Source of the DNA: Serendipita indica DSM 11827
Taxonomy: Eukaryota > Basidiomycota > Agaricomycetes > Sebacinales > Serendipitaceae
Reading direction: 5' to 3'
Length of the DNA stretch: 64,000 nt
Assembly: GCA_910890315.1 (NCBI GenBank)
Contig: CAJVGD010000017.1
Coordinates: forward strand, 403,464-467,463
The notes below the pieces were generated by a model. That model saw only the letters and a list, made by a program, of their open reading frames with translations. It did not search any database and was not told the DNA's origin. Shown in pieces: positions 1 to 11,387 of this stretch; position 1 is the first letter of the stretch, and every line of letters begins with the position of its first letter. Position numbers and translations under genes: made by a program.

Positions 1-2353
1 GCTGCGACGCCGATCCTTCCGTGACACCCCCGTCTGCGGAGGCGGAGGTAGACCGCACGTGAAACCGAAATGAGGGATCCTCCTCCCAACTGCCTTCTCC
101 TTCAGAGTCGTTTTCCATGTAATCGTCCTCGTCTTCTGCCAGTCCAAGCAGGCTCACGACGCCCGAGCGTGGCAGCTGCAACGAGAGGCCGCATTCAAAG
201 ACGGCAATTATAAACTCGCGCATACTCTCATACACGACTTGAGACCGCTCTAGCTCGCGACGGACATCGACATCTTCAATGTCGACGGACGCCAAAGATG
301 TCGCGCACCCCTGGCTACTGCCACTGGCGCTGCCACTTGAAACGGACATATCCGACACGGACTGTGAGAGCGCCCCAAAGCTTTGAGATGTCGCCAGAGC
401 ACGTCTGGGCCCGTCATCGTTGACGGGCGAGGTCGGCTCTTCCAGCCCTCGATGGCCCAGTCTTTTTGTCTGGGTCACAAGTCTGGCCATACCAGTAAGT
501 ACGTCCTACAACACGTGAGTATAATACAAGGGAACCGGTGACCAATGGCTTACCTTGCGATGAACAAGTAGTGCTGGATATGTTTGGAGTGTGAAACTGT
601 CTCGGTCGAGACAGTCAACAGAGGAGAGTGCGGTTCGAACGGAACCAATAACACAGTATATGGCAGGGGTAAGGTAATCGCGTGCGCTGTTGGCCAGAGC
701 GGTCTGTACAGACTCTGGAATAGCAAAGGTTGTGACAAGATTGGCACCTTCTGTCGATTCCCATTGAAGTGCTGTTGCGACGGCAGCATTCTCCAAGATC
801 CAGAGTGCACGATGCACGATTTCGAGGTATAGTACGCTGTTGGTCTTGCCCGACAACTCTACGCCGTCGGGACTAGTCGCTTGGAGGACTGCGAGAAATC
901 GCTTGTTCAATGCATCTTCAAATGGCGTCGAGTCCGGGTGGCGGAGGCGCGAGATTGGAGACGGATAGGACAAGAGGTTTTGGAGCACGATCAAATCCTC
1001 AAAGGAGAGTGAATTCCAGTCGTCGGTTGCAAAAGGCGCAAGGTTGGGTGTTTGAACCCCACCGGGTGTAGAAACGCCAGCTGTGCGTTGTGTAGCAAGT
1101 TGAGTGGCCACTTGCGAAGGACGTCGCGAATGTGGCTGAGGCCGTGTTTGAGTAAAGGTTGAATGGGCGGACACGAGGTTTTGTGCTGAGATGGATCGAC
1201 TGAGGGCTGAGGGTCGGGTGACAGGGGGGACAGTCTCAATCACGGATACCCGTCGGTATGGGTTATTGGACTTGTACGAAGAGATGGGATTATTCGCTCC
1301 ACGTGTGCTAGGGTGTGCACGTCCAACAGCAAAGTAGCCTGTCTGCGAGTCGGATGGGGATTCAAGGCTGACAGGTTTTGGGGGACGCTGCACCGCGGTC
1401 GTTTGGTTTGACTGGAGATTTTCGTGTTAGTGATTGGTTAGAAGATCCGATAAGCAAAAGAGAAGACCAGGGATAATCATGCCATAATGGCACTAAGCTG
1501 TGAAGCGGGTGTAAAGCCCCATGCGACCTCGGCACGGAGGGGAGAGCAGATGGGCGTAGATCAAGATGTTCAACGCCCCGTACGACCTAAGGTTGCATGA
1601 CAAGGCCAGAAAGCAAAAAGAGCAGATGGACGAGACGCGGGAGGTTTCCAGTGGGAAAGTCGGACCCAGATGTTTGGACGCCGCGTCTCGTTTTGGCAGG
1701 GACGTGGTGAGCGGCAATGCAAGTGCGCCGGTGAGACACCCGAATGATGATCATGACGAGCCGGAGCCGTCACGGATGCAGACAGGAGAAGGAAAAAAAA
1801 GAGGACGGAGACGATGGGGCGGAAATGCAAAAAGAAAGAGGCTCACCTGTGCATACACCGGGACAAATGTAGGCGACTCTGTATACGCATACGTGTAGGG
1901 AAACCATCCTTGCTTGTCGGCCAGTCTCCCGTTCCACCATCCACTCTCAGTCTTTGTGAGCACCTGAATGAACTGACCGGCGTAAAACGAAAGCCCCTCT
2001 GGATTTTCAGCTGTATAGTCGTATTTGGTTTTGACGTATTCGTGCACCTCCTGAGCTTTCTGAACTGGAGCGTCGGTCGAACCACCAAACTTGCGGCTGT
2101 TGGGGGAGAGGATGGCATGGTCGCTGGTAGGTGTATCTGTCACTCGTGAAGAAGAGACAGCATGGATTGTGTGTGGGTATCTGCGTGGAGATTGTCCCTC
2201 TGGAGGGGTCGCAAACGCAACGGAGGACGACGAGTGCGACGCGGCCGAGTCTGTTCGGAGTCTCTGGACGTCGTTTGAGGACACTAGGGGTGTACTCTTT
2301 GCCAGAGAAAGCGAGCTGAACGACGTGTCCAGCGAGGGACGCTGCCGCTTCAT
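1..2353 (-). CDS. SH3-domain protein, probable N-terminal half of a Cdc25-like Ras GEF (partial)
   Basis: The gene reads from ATG at 2353 leftwards and continues past the left edge. The first exon (about 1847-2353) encodes a Ser/Thr-rich leader, then a clear SH3 domain at about residues 108-165: ALYDY-type YDYTAE, the ESGWWNG core and the GWFP strand. A donor at 1846/1845 follows. A second exon (about 554-1389) begins RPPKPVS and encodes a disordered Ser/Pro-rich stretch, then a helical domain. A third exon (1-about 485) is Ser-rich and acidic. SH3 at the N-terminus followed by a long helical region before a C-terminal catalytic part is the layout of fungal Cdc25/Ste6 Ras exchange factors; the catalytic domain would lie outside the window, so GEF function is inference. 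The roughly 450-nt gap between exons 1 and 2 is long for this genome and may hide a further small exon. Confidence 0.6.
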
Positions 2354-5219
2354 CTAGCACGACGAAACAAGTGAGCCGGCGATTCCCAGAGGACTTTTCG
2401 AGTGCTCACTGTGCACAACGGCGCCAACGACGCGTCGAGGAGCGAGGACAAGCAACAGGGGCCTGGTCCGAAAGCGGCGTAGAGGTCAAGAGATGAAGCG
2501 GGCTTTTGGTTCCAGGTAAATAGAAAACAGGGTGGAATATCCGAATTGTGTGATAAAAAAGAACGAGTGATCGAAGGTTCTAAAGACCCAACTGCCAACT
2601 TGCGACGGCCCTTCAGGTCCCCCTTAACGAGGCCTAGCGCGAACAAGAACTGGTTGCCGGATGGCGCCGTCAGTATTTGATGACAATCTTCCGTGACTGG
2701 CCTTCATTTTCTGTTTCAATTCATTCTAACTTCTACCCCCGTGGGTCAACAAGCAGTAAGCCGCGCTAATAATACAGCAGTTAAGCTGCAATCAGCCGTC
2801 TTCATCTCCGTCACTCGCAATCGCTGGTTATGCTTGCTGGTTGTTGAATATACGTCTGACGGGCAACAACCAATGCTATGCTGTTCTTACGCCCCTTGCA
2901 GCAATTCGTTGACTCAGTAGGACATCACATGAGCTTCCTTGAGGTTAGGATTCCAGCGGTTTCTCGGCAAGGGCGCCGTCGAGGCGCTGGCTGTACCGAC
3001 TTCCCCCGCCTTGGAGGAAGCTGCAATCTTCTGAAGAGTATGCCAGCGACACCTTCTGACGTCTCCGATAAAGGGTCGCCGAAGACGAAGAGAGTATCAT
3101 TCGCCAGCCATTGGTGCTTCTGACCCAACCCCCTGCTCCTGACCTATTTCTATGGTGATGTGGGGAGGCGGAGGGACATATGTCGAGCTCCCTACTGACT
3201 GAGAGATAGGCATCACCGGATACATAGTCAGATTCACAAAGTAATAAGCCCCCCCCAACGTCGGCGAGAAGACCGGTGGTCGTTGATGGGGAACCAACGG
3301 ATGCGCCAAAAAAGAACCTTTGCGAATGATACACCCGCCTTTTCGTTCATGACCTAATTACGCCCACTGCGTTTCGTCTCAGCCACTTCGAAGCCCTCGT
3401 ATATGCGAGGTGGCGGCTCTCATCCCAAAGCAGCACGCATTGTGGAAGGCTCCTGTTTCACCTATTTCAGTATATTCCAAGGCTCAAAGAAGAGTCCCTC
3501 TCGATCGAACACCACCACTACGACGCCACGGGGCATCGACCGGGGCAGACGAACCGGTTCGACTATAGAGATTTAGACTCTCCCAATGAGAGGCGCAGAC
3601 GGTGGAGTATCTATTAGCCGTCTTTGATAAATTTCGAAAAAGTTGCGGGGAAATATTCAGGTATACCACTTCGCCGAGCTCGAGGCGGGAGATCCTCTTC
3701 TAACCCTGGGCCGGCCACTTGTTATCGGACATACAATAGGTTGTATAAAAGGGGTTTCGACATTGGAGGAAGTCGACGTCCCCGATGCGACGTCGGGGCT
3801 CAGAGATTTCTCACGAATACAGTCGACCATGGTTGATGCGCCTCGGGATCTGAACCTGTCGAGGATCCTCGCTGGCGTCACAGGAAGAAAACGCCTGCCG
3901 TTCATGGACACCTTGCCCCACGTCCTTGTTGACCTTGGTCATCTCCGAGCCACCCTCCTCTGCAGGTGTGAGGACGTAGTGAGGCTGAGGGGGTTCGCTG
4001 ACAGTCGGCGTCACCAAGGTTGCGCTGTCAGTGTTGGGGGGCACCATGCCAGATCAAGAGGAATATTCTCACCTGTGATGTTCAATGCACAGGTGCCATA
4101 GAACTGGCTTTCTTTCGATCGAGCTCTCCCCTTTTCTTGTTCCATGATGCTCTCCTGACGAAACGAGCCGAGCACGTAATTGTAAAGCAGCATGGACACT
4201 CACGAAGTGTTCGCGGGAGCACGACGAACATATTTGGTATCTAGCTGGCGGCCTTATCCTGCACGAACGCTCTGGACGAATGCAGCTTTTGCCGATCCCC
4301 GGCGCCCGTCCAAGAGCAGTCATTTGTTGGTCCCTGGCGGGCGGGCATGGGCGGTAGGGTAGGGCGGGAGGGCGCATACGAACGACGGCCCATGCGGTGC
4401 AAGAAGAAGAGCAACTGGACGACAAACTACAATTCGTCAAACCGGATTGATCGCGGCTAGCCATACGTACGGTGCATTCCCATCTCCGCCCCAACGGCCA
4501 GTGTAAAAGAAGAGACACCTTGTAACATCTAGTTGATTGGGGCCACAGGGACACCACAACGATCAGCTGAGCGGAGCCAGATGTCATGGCGAGAGCTGGG
4601 CTAGTGCGGGAATACTTGAGGGTATTGATTATTGGCAGGCAGCAACCGTCGACGGACGCCACGGAAAGTGAAACGTAGGCTATAGTCTGCATCCGACCGG
4701 TCTCTGTACGCCTATCTGAAGCGTCGGCTCAAGCTGATACTACATAACGGTGCATGTGGCCTCTGCGTGGCAATCGTCGCCGCTAGAAGCAAAGTGTCGT
4801 AAGAAAGCGTGTGGTTTACTAGTGAAACTTGTGTGGAGCATTGTCCAGACGTTGTTGTGGGACAAAATGCTGGAAGCGAGTGGATCCAAGTCGACTCTTT
4901 ACGTTGGATCCAGCCACAATTTGACAACCGACGACTGGCTTTCAACATCAATCAACTGTCTTGCATTTTTTGTTACTTGAGGCTGCTCAGGTATTCCACG
5001 GAAGAGACATCGACTGGCAGCGCCGAGCATAGCCCAAAGAACTTCTAGAAATCGGGATTAGCATTAAAATCTATACTAATATTTGTGACTCGTCACTTGT
5101 TCTGTGAAAGAACATTCTGCGCACTGGGCGCTTGCACGACGTCGGATCCCCGAGGGATTGCGAGCAGCATAAAAACCAGTCCCTCCGCTACAACCAAGTA
5201 AACAAGCAAGTTTTAAGCC
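2354..5219. other. Gene-poor interval
   Basis: About 2.9 kb between two divergently read genes. Open frames here are short and overlap on both strands (for example 3643-4101 plus and 4069-4692 minus). Their translations are Arg/Ser/Pro-rich shadows with no domain, and no splice-joined frame makes sense to me. The first 300 bases must hold the promoter and leader of the SH3 gene. A TATA-like ATAAAAA lies at about 5169-5175 before the hydrolase start at 5220. I see no transposon ORF, terminal repeats or tRNA. Confidence 0.5.
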
Positions 5220-6313
5220 ATGTCAATGCATTCACGCTCCCTCACGATCACAGCTGTGGCAGCTGGAGTGATCCTCGTACCCATCCTACTCACAAACTAT
5301 ATGCCATACTTTCGAACAATGAGGCCTCCATTGAAGCCTCTTCCTCTTCCAAACGGTGTCTCCCGACTCACGACGCCAGAAGGACTCGAACTTCTCGTCG
5401 CCAAACCAGAGGAGAGCCAGTTGTCGAGTGCACCTCTTCTTCTCGTACATGGTGGTTATGGTACGGCACACTGCTACTCAAAATGGTTGCCATACCTCGC
5501 AAGTCGTGGTCGTATTGCCTACTCGCTCTCCCTCACCGGTATGTGCCTCGTAAACTTTCATCAAACAAGTCTTGACATATCAAAAAAGGCCATGGGCAAT
5601 CCCCTCGCCCCGGCAATTTTATCAATATGACCGTCACCGACTTTGTGCGAGACGTCGAGCATACAATCGACCTTATCCACTCATACCACCCAGAGCTTCC
5701 CCGCCCAGTTCTTGTTGGTCATTCTTCAGGCGGTGGAGTGTCGCAATGTTTCCTCTCAAATGTCCCAACTGGCGCAGAGCCACCCGTGAGCGGGGTTGTC
5801 CTCGTCGACGCAATCCCACCGACAGGCAGCACCGGAGTCTACATGAATTGGGTACGCGCAGACCCACTTTTCGGTTTCCGTGTCATCGGACAGGGAGGCG
5901 ATCCCAAGGGCCCGCTCTCTTCACCCGCGCTCGTACAGCGCATCTTCTTTGGGTCAAAGATGCGCAAGGAAGAATTGGAAGAATTCTTCTCCGGTATGAA
6001 TACCGAGGAAAGCGTCGCGTGGCCGCAATCAATGATGAGCACGTTTGTCGACATACCAAAGGCGAAGAAGAGTGCCAATGGAAGGGTTGCTTGGATCAGC
6101 GGAGAGGAGGACGTTATAATGCCTCCTGCACTAATGAAGAAGGCCGCAGCCCTGTACGACGCACCTCTTACTGTTGTCCCGTATGGAGGTGAGTGCGATG
6201 ACGCCTGGGTGAATGATAACTAACGATGCTCAGGTCACCACCTAATGCGCGACGAAGTTTGGAAAGAGGGTGCCGATGCCCTATTAGCTCAACTCGACTC
6301 ATGGTCACTGTAA
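5220..6313 (+). CDS. Alpha/beta-hydrolase fold protein
   Basis: Three exons (5220-5538, 5589-6188, 6234-6313) join in frame to a 332-residue protein. Residues 8-25 form an N-terminal hydrophobic anchor or signal segment. The fold signature is complete: the oxyanion-type HGGYGTA after the third strand, LTGHGQS re-formed exactly across the first splice junction, the nucleophile elbow GHSSGGG (Ser about 143), an acidic candidate in EEDVIMPP, and the catalytic GGHH formed across the second junction near the end. The in-frame rebuilding of two family motifs by splicing supports the model. It is a serine hydrolase of the lipase/esterase/epoxide-hydrolase superfamily; the substrate cannot be told from sequence. 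The nearest neighbours look functionally unrelated. Confidence 0.85.
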
Positions 6314-6502
6314 TATCCCGGGATGTTTCGTGTATTAATACAACAGATTCATAGCTCTACATTGATTGGAATAATAAAGAGATGAGAGGTCATGTGTTGA
6401 GATTGCCCTGGGTTTCAGCGCCAAACTCGCTGTTGTACCCAGATTCGTATCGTTGCTTAGACACAATTACCTAAAGAAGGTGTCAATATCTGCAAGGGTA
6501 GC

Positions 6503-6908
6503 TCATAGAGACCAGTAGTCAGGGCTCCAATGTTCATGAGAGATGACATAGGGCTCTGGCTTGTGGTCATGAGGACGTACCCCTGGATCATTGACCACTT
6601 TTGAGGTGTCAGTAGAGAATCCCCGGATGAAAAATGAATGCTTACACTTCTCGTAGGATATCCACTAAGCAATAGAGTCAGGAACCTGATCCAGTGTGCC
6701 AGGGGTAGAGAGTACTCACAGCTGCGAATGACAGAGGCACCAAGACGATTGCGAATAGTGGATAGACCTCTACTGGAGGTTTTGGCAAGTGGTTACCCGC
6801 CGGAATAGAGGCGACTTTTCTTGTCAACGCGGGGACGAGCGTCGGGACGCGTGAACGGATGAGGGGCGCTCGTAAGAGGCCACGTCGAGCGAGATGTGAT
6901 GCTTGCAT
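6503..6908 (-). CDS. Small single-pass membrane protein, mitochondrial type, with a 19-nt exon
   Basis: ATG at 6908. Exons 6720-6908 (189 nt), 6646-6664 (19 nt) and 6503-6582 (80 nt) give a 95-residue protein. Residues 1-35 are Arg-rich and free of acidic residues, like a mitochondrial presequence. PPVEVYPLFAIVLVP opens one membrane span (about 45-66), and a polar tail (WVRPHDHKPEPYV) ends at SPDYWSL. The layout resembles the MLRQ/NDUFA4-type subunits of respiratory complexes, whose span is also introduced by an EVYPL-like motif, but the tail is not one I can match, so this is only a suggestion. Use of the 19-nt exon is inferred from consistent GT/AG sites and from the sensible tail it gives. 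Confidence 0.6.
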
Positions 6909-7528
6909 GTTCGAGATGTGTGATCTGCGTTTGTTCTGAGCTCCCAGAGTCAACTAGACCCGAGGGCTCTTATACGTTGCTCGTAGACCTGTGGCGAGCC
7001 CCTGGACGGCATCGCTGGAGCCGTCTAGATCGATATGAATCACTCTGATTCTCTTCAAATTCTCCAGAGCGAGCTCCAGAAAGCGCGGCCAGTCGATGGT
7101 GGCCCATGGGCGGGTCCAGGCGGGCTAGAACCTTGTCCTCGACTGCGTGGGCCACATCCCAATCGCGAGAAAGGAACACTAATATCCACCAAAAATCATA
7201 CATGACAATGTGAAAATGATTACGAGGTGTTATCTGCGACTTTGTGCGAGAATCTGGCAGTGCCCATGGTATATGGGCTCATCGCCCCCTTTCGCAAGCC
7301 GTTCGCCGGGACTGGTCAACCCACGGCTCGCGCCTGATCAAAATGTTTGAAACTATTCCAGTGCAATTTGCAAACTGACAAGGCACAGCGGCGCCTTGGC
7401 TTGGGCCCGAGCGCGCCCCTATATAGGTGTAGACCTTCATCCAGCCACGGTCCACGGATCCGCGATTCCCCCCCACTCTGGTCACCACTTTTGTTTATTA
7501 CTTGCCTTTTTAACCTATCTTTCACAAA
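6909..7528. other. Intergenic, divergent promoters
   Basis: Lies between the start of the small membrane protein (minus) and the start of the kinase-like gene (plus). A minus-strand open frame at 6970-7203 has no recognisable domain. The only element I can name is the TATA box at 7419-7426. Confidence 0.45.
7419..7426 (+). promoter_or_regulatory. TATA box of the kinase-like gene
   Basis: CTATATAG lies about 105 bp before the ATG at 7529. The leader between them is pyrimidine-rich, as is common for fungal core promoters. Confidence 0.55.
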
Positions 7529-8796
7529 ATGGCCACCACTCTCCGCAACAACGTCTGCGACGTTCCCATCGACTTGGACTACACCACTGACGAACTCGAC
7601 TTTTCCGCTCCTATGCAAGACAGCGGGGATCTACGAACAAAGGAGGACGAGCCCCCGGCCTCGTCTTGGTCCTCGTCCAGCGGCAGCTTTTACGAAGAGC
7701 TCGAGACTTCGCCAATCGGTATTGGATCTACTTGGTACTGGCACTCTCCATCCGAGCAACCGCTCGACAAGCCCAACTGGTGCAAGTCGAGCCCAAATGC
7801 CGGCTACGCACTGCACGCTACAGAGGATGGCTCGCATGAGAAGCAAAAGGTGCACGTTCAAACTCATGACAGCGTTCTCAAGTCTTCCAAGGTATGTTGG
7901 CCGTCCATGGCGGTGATCACATTTTCCACGCCACCTCTGCTATTGAGCCCCTCGGCTGACGGCAGCATAGCTCTTCGTTAGGACCGTCAGTGGCAATTCA
8001 CCAACACAGAAGCGATATGTGATGGCGAAGAAGCTGATGAGCACTCGTGAAATTGAAGTTCTCCAATATCTGGATGCTCCGGCTTCGCGCTATGATCCAT
8101 GGAACCCCGCACCACCCCTCCTATCCATCGTCAATGCCGACGAGGGTACAGAAGATGAGGAGGGAGAACCGCAAGCAATCTATGAACCGATCATGCCCTT
8201 TGACTATCTACCAATTGGCACCGTCGGCGAGGCTATCGACTTGATCATGCAGTTATTGCAGGTGAGAGGGACCTTAGGCGCTCCTATCCATATCTCACAA
8301 TGTCTAGGGACTCGTATTCCTTCAAGAGCTCAAGATTGTCCATGGCGATATTCACCGGGAAATCATCATGATGGACAAGGGTACGGACTCGGCAGATAAC
8401 GGTGAGAACCGTATCACTCGCAATGTTCGCTACTTTTTGGTGAGAACAGTCCCATGATACTCTACTCGTCGCTTACCCGGGATGCATAGGCGGACTTTAC
8501 GCATGCTACGATCGTGGAGAACCCACGGGATCATCTATTTGCTGAAGACCTGCGTGACCTCGGTTTGCTGATGGATGCCACCTTTGGCAGCGTACGTCCC
8601 CACCACCTGCACAGCACCCTTCTCACCGATTCCCTCTCTTTAATAGTGCCTTCCGGAGCTTTCGGATATCATCCTGAAGATGACAGACGTACAACACTTC
8701 ACCAATAATGTTCGTGCGAGCGATGTACTCGAGGACCTCGAAGCTCTCATCTCGGAATTGCCGACTGATCGCATTCGCTCACAACTTAATCAATAA
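7529..8796 (+). CDS. Basidiomycete protein kinase-like protein with a degenerate active site
   Basis: Five exons (7529-7891, 7971-8261, 8308-8439, 8490-8591, 8647-8796) are all phase 0 and give 345 residues. After a 100-residue acidic N-terminus comes a kinase-like core: REIEVLQYL (helix C region), PPLLSI, then IMPFDYLP and GEAIDLIMQLLQGLVFL, which match the pattern of a large Agaricomycete kinase family (PLLRPF..PPF.TVGE..DF..Q..EGL.F.H). The catalytic loop reads HGDIHREIIMMD: the Asp is kept, but the usual Asn before IMMD is Ile. The DFG position reads ADFTHA. It is probably a pseudokinase or strongly altered kinase. The C-terminus (LPELSDIILKMTD) is the usual end of that family. Confidence 0.7.
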
Positions 8797-9234
8797 TTTG
8801 TGCTGCTGTTCTATCTGACGCTCTGGATCCCTTTCATGCAGGGCTGTACCTATACCATTCCACCCTGCCCATCCGAGTTCAGGTCCCTATGTCCGGGACA
8901 CTGCAGAGTTGTAATTTTTTATCCGCTAAATATGAAATTTCCAGACCAAAGATACTACCTTTTGTCCTTTTCAAGCTGTGTGACTCTGAGTCTGTGCCGG
9001 CGCCACAACTTGAACTCGTCCTCGGCATCGATCTCCGCGGGCGGTACCTCATTAGCAGCAGTTCTCACTGGTTCCTTCAATCAGGAGGAGATAGGCGCGT
9101 GTTAACGGACTTTAGCTTATAATTTGGAAACAGAAACGTTGGCCATTCGAAAGAAAAACTCAGGATTGGATGGAAACTTCCCAGGTTGCGTCCTAGCTTC
9201 ACCTGCGTTTACACCATGTGAACTGATTCATACA
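8797..9234. other. Intergenic or 5' part of the F-box gene
   Basis: Holds the 3' flank of the kinase-like gene and presumably the promoter and first exon of the F-box gene. I could not choose a convincing start ATG for the latter here. Candidate frames at 8800-9122 show no domain. Confidence 0.4.
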
Positions 9235-11035
9235 GGCCTATGTCCCTCCACACATTCTGCTTCTACCCAGTGGCGCCGAGTTGGACAAGACGCAGAGTCT
9301 AATTGCGGAGCTCGAGAACAAATTGAAGAAGTTGGACAAGCAGTTACAGCAAGAACGTAGACGAGAGAAGATCAGACTCGAAGAAGAACACGAAGTCTTT
9401 GCCGCACTTCTCCTCGAACTCAGATCTTCGGCCTCTGGCCAATCCAACTCGAATAATAGCGACGAGATTACGTCTTTGGAGAGCGAAGAAAACGAAGCTC
9501 GGCGTGCCATTCGTCGTGAATTCAAGGACCGCATAGACGCCTTGCTTCTAGAACGGCGTCAGGTAGAAGAGCAGATTGTACAGCAAAGATCTCTTTTCGC
9601 TCCCATTCACAAGCTCAATGACGATATATTCATCGAAATTTTCGCCCTCTGCGTCTACGGTGGGCTGTCTCCTTGGATACTTACCCACGTCAATACTCGC
9701 TGGAGAGCACTCGCTCTTTCTAGTGAGACGCTATGGTCTGGGATCATGGTCACGACGAATATTGACGAAGAGCTCACGCGGAGGATGGAAGGCAAGGAAG
9801 TCTGTAATAACCCTGGCCGTCTTCGCCGCGCCTTGAAGAGAGTCGGCGCCGCCCCCATCGACCTGGACATCTCACTAAACTGGTCACATAAGGCTTTGGA
9901 TGCCAATACCGCAGCTGAAATGATTGTCGAGGTGTGCAAGACTAGCGCGCAGTGGCGCAAACTACACCTCGAAAACTCGCAGAAAGTCGTTGATGAAGAT
10001 CATGTCTTCCCTTCCGATCTATTCGCGCATGGATTACCGACATTGAAGAGCGTATCGTTTCATATGCAACACTGGAAACATGCATTACCCAGCAGAGGAC
10101 TCGTTCCCTTTCGTGGTATACTCGACACCATTGAACAAACGTCTAGCCTGATAGAGCTGGCGGGCCTACATGGAGGGGGACATCGCGATCCCACTGACGA
10201 AGCTTACGCGCAACCAACTATAATCAGCCATGCGACACTGGTTCGCCATAGTCCAAGAGAGATCAAAGAGGCGTGTAATTATCTGCTCGATGTGCGGAGT
10301 GACATGCTCCTCGCACGACAGTATACCCCTCTCTTTCTCGATGATCAACAACGAGCCAAAGAGATCAGCGAAGCAATCGCTTCACGCGATGGCATAGCCC
10401 CAACAACGCGTCAGTTGTTGATATCTCGCTCTTTTGAAACCTCACTATCTTCTCTGCGAATACTACAGCTGGAGGTCTTGGATCTTGTCTCACGAGATGG
10501 CCTTCACTTCTCGCGAAATATATCCTTACCGAATCTATACCAACTCGCTCTGCTTTGTGGTGATATTAAAAACCTCCACCTACTCCAAACTCCCAATTTA
10601 GACAATCTCCGCATCGTTCTCACGGACGACTCCGACTATGCAATCTATTCCAGTAGGATTGTTCTTGAAGGTCTTTGGAACCAACAATCGCCTATGTTTT
10701 GGAATGGAGTATCCCTGAAGCGAATCAAGCTCAGGGGTGTCGGCCTCAGCTTCAGCGCACTTCACTCCCTTTCCATGGCGAACGCGGAGCTCCGATCAAT
10801 AGAAATGGAGGATATACATTTCGATATTCCGGACGCAATATTAGCCTTCGCAGATGGGAGCAACCTCCCAAAGCTAGGGCGTATCGAAGTTAACTACACA
10901 AGGAGGCTCTCGGAGAATAAGCTGATGTTTATGCAGCAAAACATGACCCACGTGGCGAGCGCTCGACCGCAAGCTCAAGTTACGCTCATTCATCAAGGAA
11001 AGATAACGGAGTATTGGATGAGGCAACGAGAGTAA
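9235..11035 (+). CDS. F-box-like protein with coiled coil and LRR-like C-terminus (5' end unresolved)
   Basis: One long exon. An acceptor (..CATACAG) at about 9235 leads in frame into VPPHILLLPSGAELDK; no in-frame ATG precedes it in this exon, so an upstream first exon is needed. Residues 15-100 are a charged coiled coil (AELENKLKKLDKQLQQERR...). An F-box-like segment follows: PIHKLNDDIFIEIFALC, then HVNTRWRALALSSETLW. The remainder, about 400 residues, is Leu-rich with irregular repeats ending near YTRRLSENK. Coiled coil, then F-box, then LRR is a very abundant Agaricomycete arrangement. The F-box would bind Skp1 in an SCF ubiquitin ligase while the LRR part chooses the target; the target is unknown. 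The stop is TAA at 11033-11035. Confidence 0.75.
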
Positions 11036-11387
11036 CATGGACGAAATAGAGTACTCTGATAGTGAACATACACGATATTCGACTCCTGTCCCCATTGATT
11101 GTCGGAATGTTTCCTCTGTCGCAGCCGATATGGAATATCGAAACAAGGATTCTTCTCCGTCGTAGCATCTTTTTAGTTGACCATTTGTGCGCCTTGAGAT
11201 GTCTCTCAACCTTGAGGTGCAACAGTTGAGTATATGTGTAGAGTGGATATACGTGATAAGACCAGAGGGAAGGTTTGATGATGCGCTACTTAGAAGTGGG
11301 GAGGATTAAATCACCTTTCGTTCTAAGATTGTCGGCAGGTCCACATGAAAGACGTCATATATTGGGAATGATATGAACCACAAAATG

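Noticed and set aside
3520-3600. Possible tRNA B-box (GGTTCGACT)
   Set aside because: No matching A-box or cloverleaf could be formed nearby.
4069-4692. Minus-strand frame of 207 codons in the left gene-poor interval
   Set aside because: No domain, compositionally like random Ser/Arg/Pro translation, and overlapped by other equally long frames.
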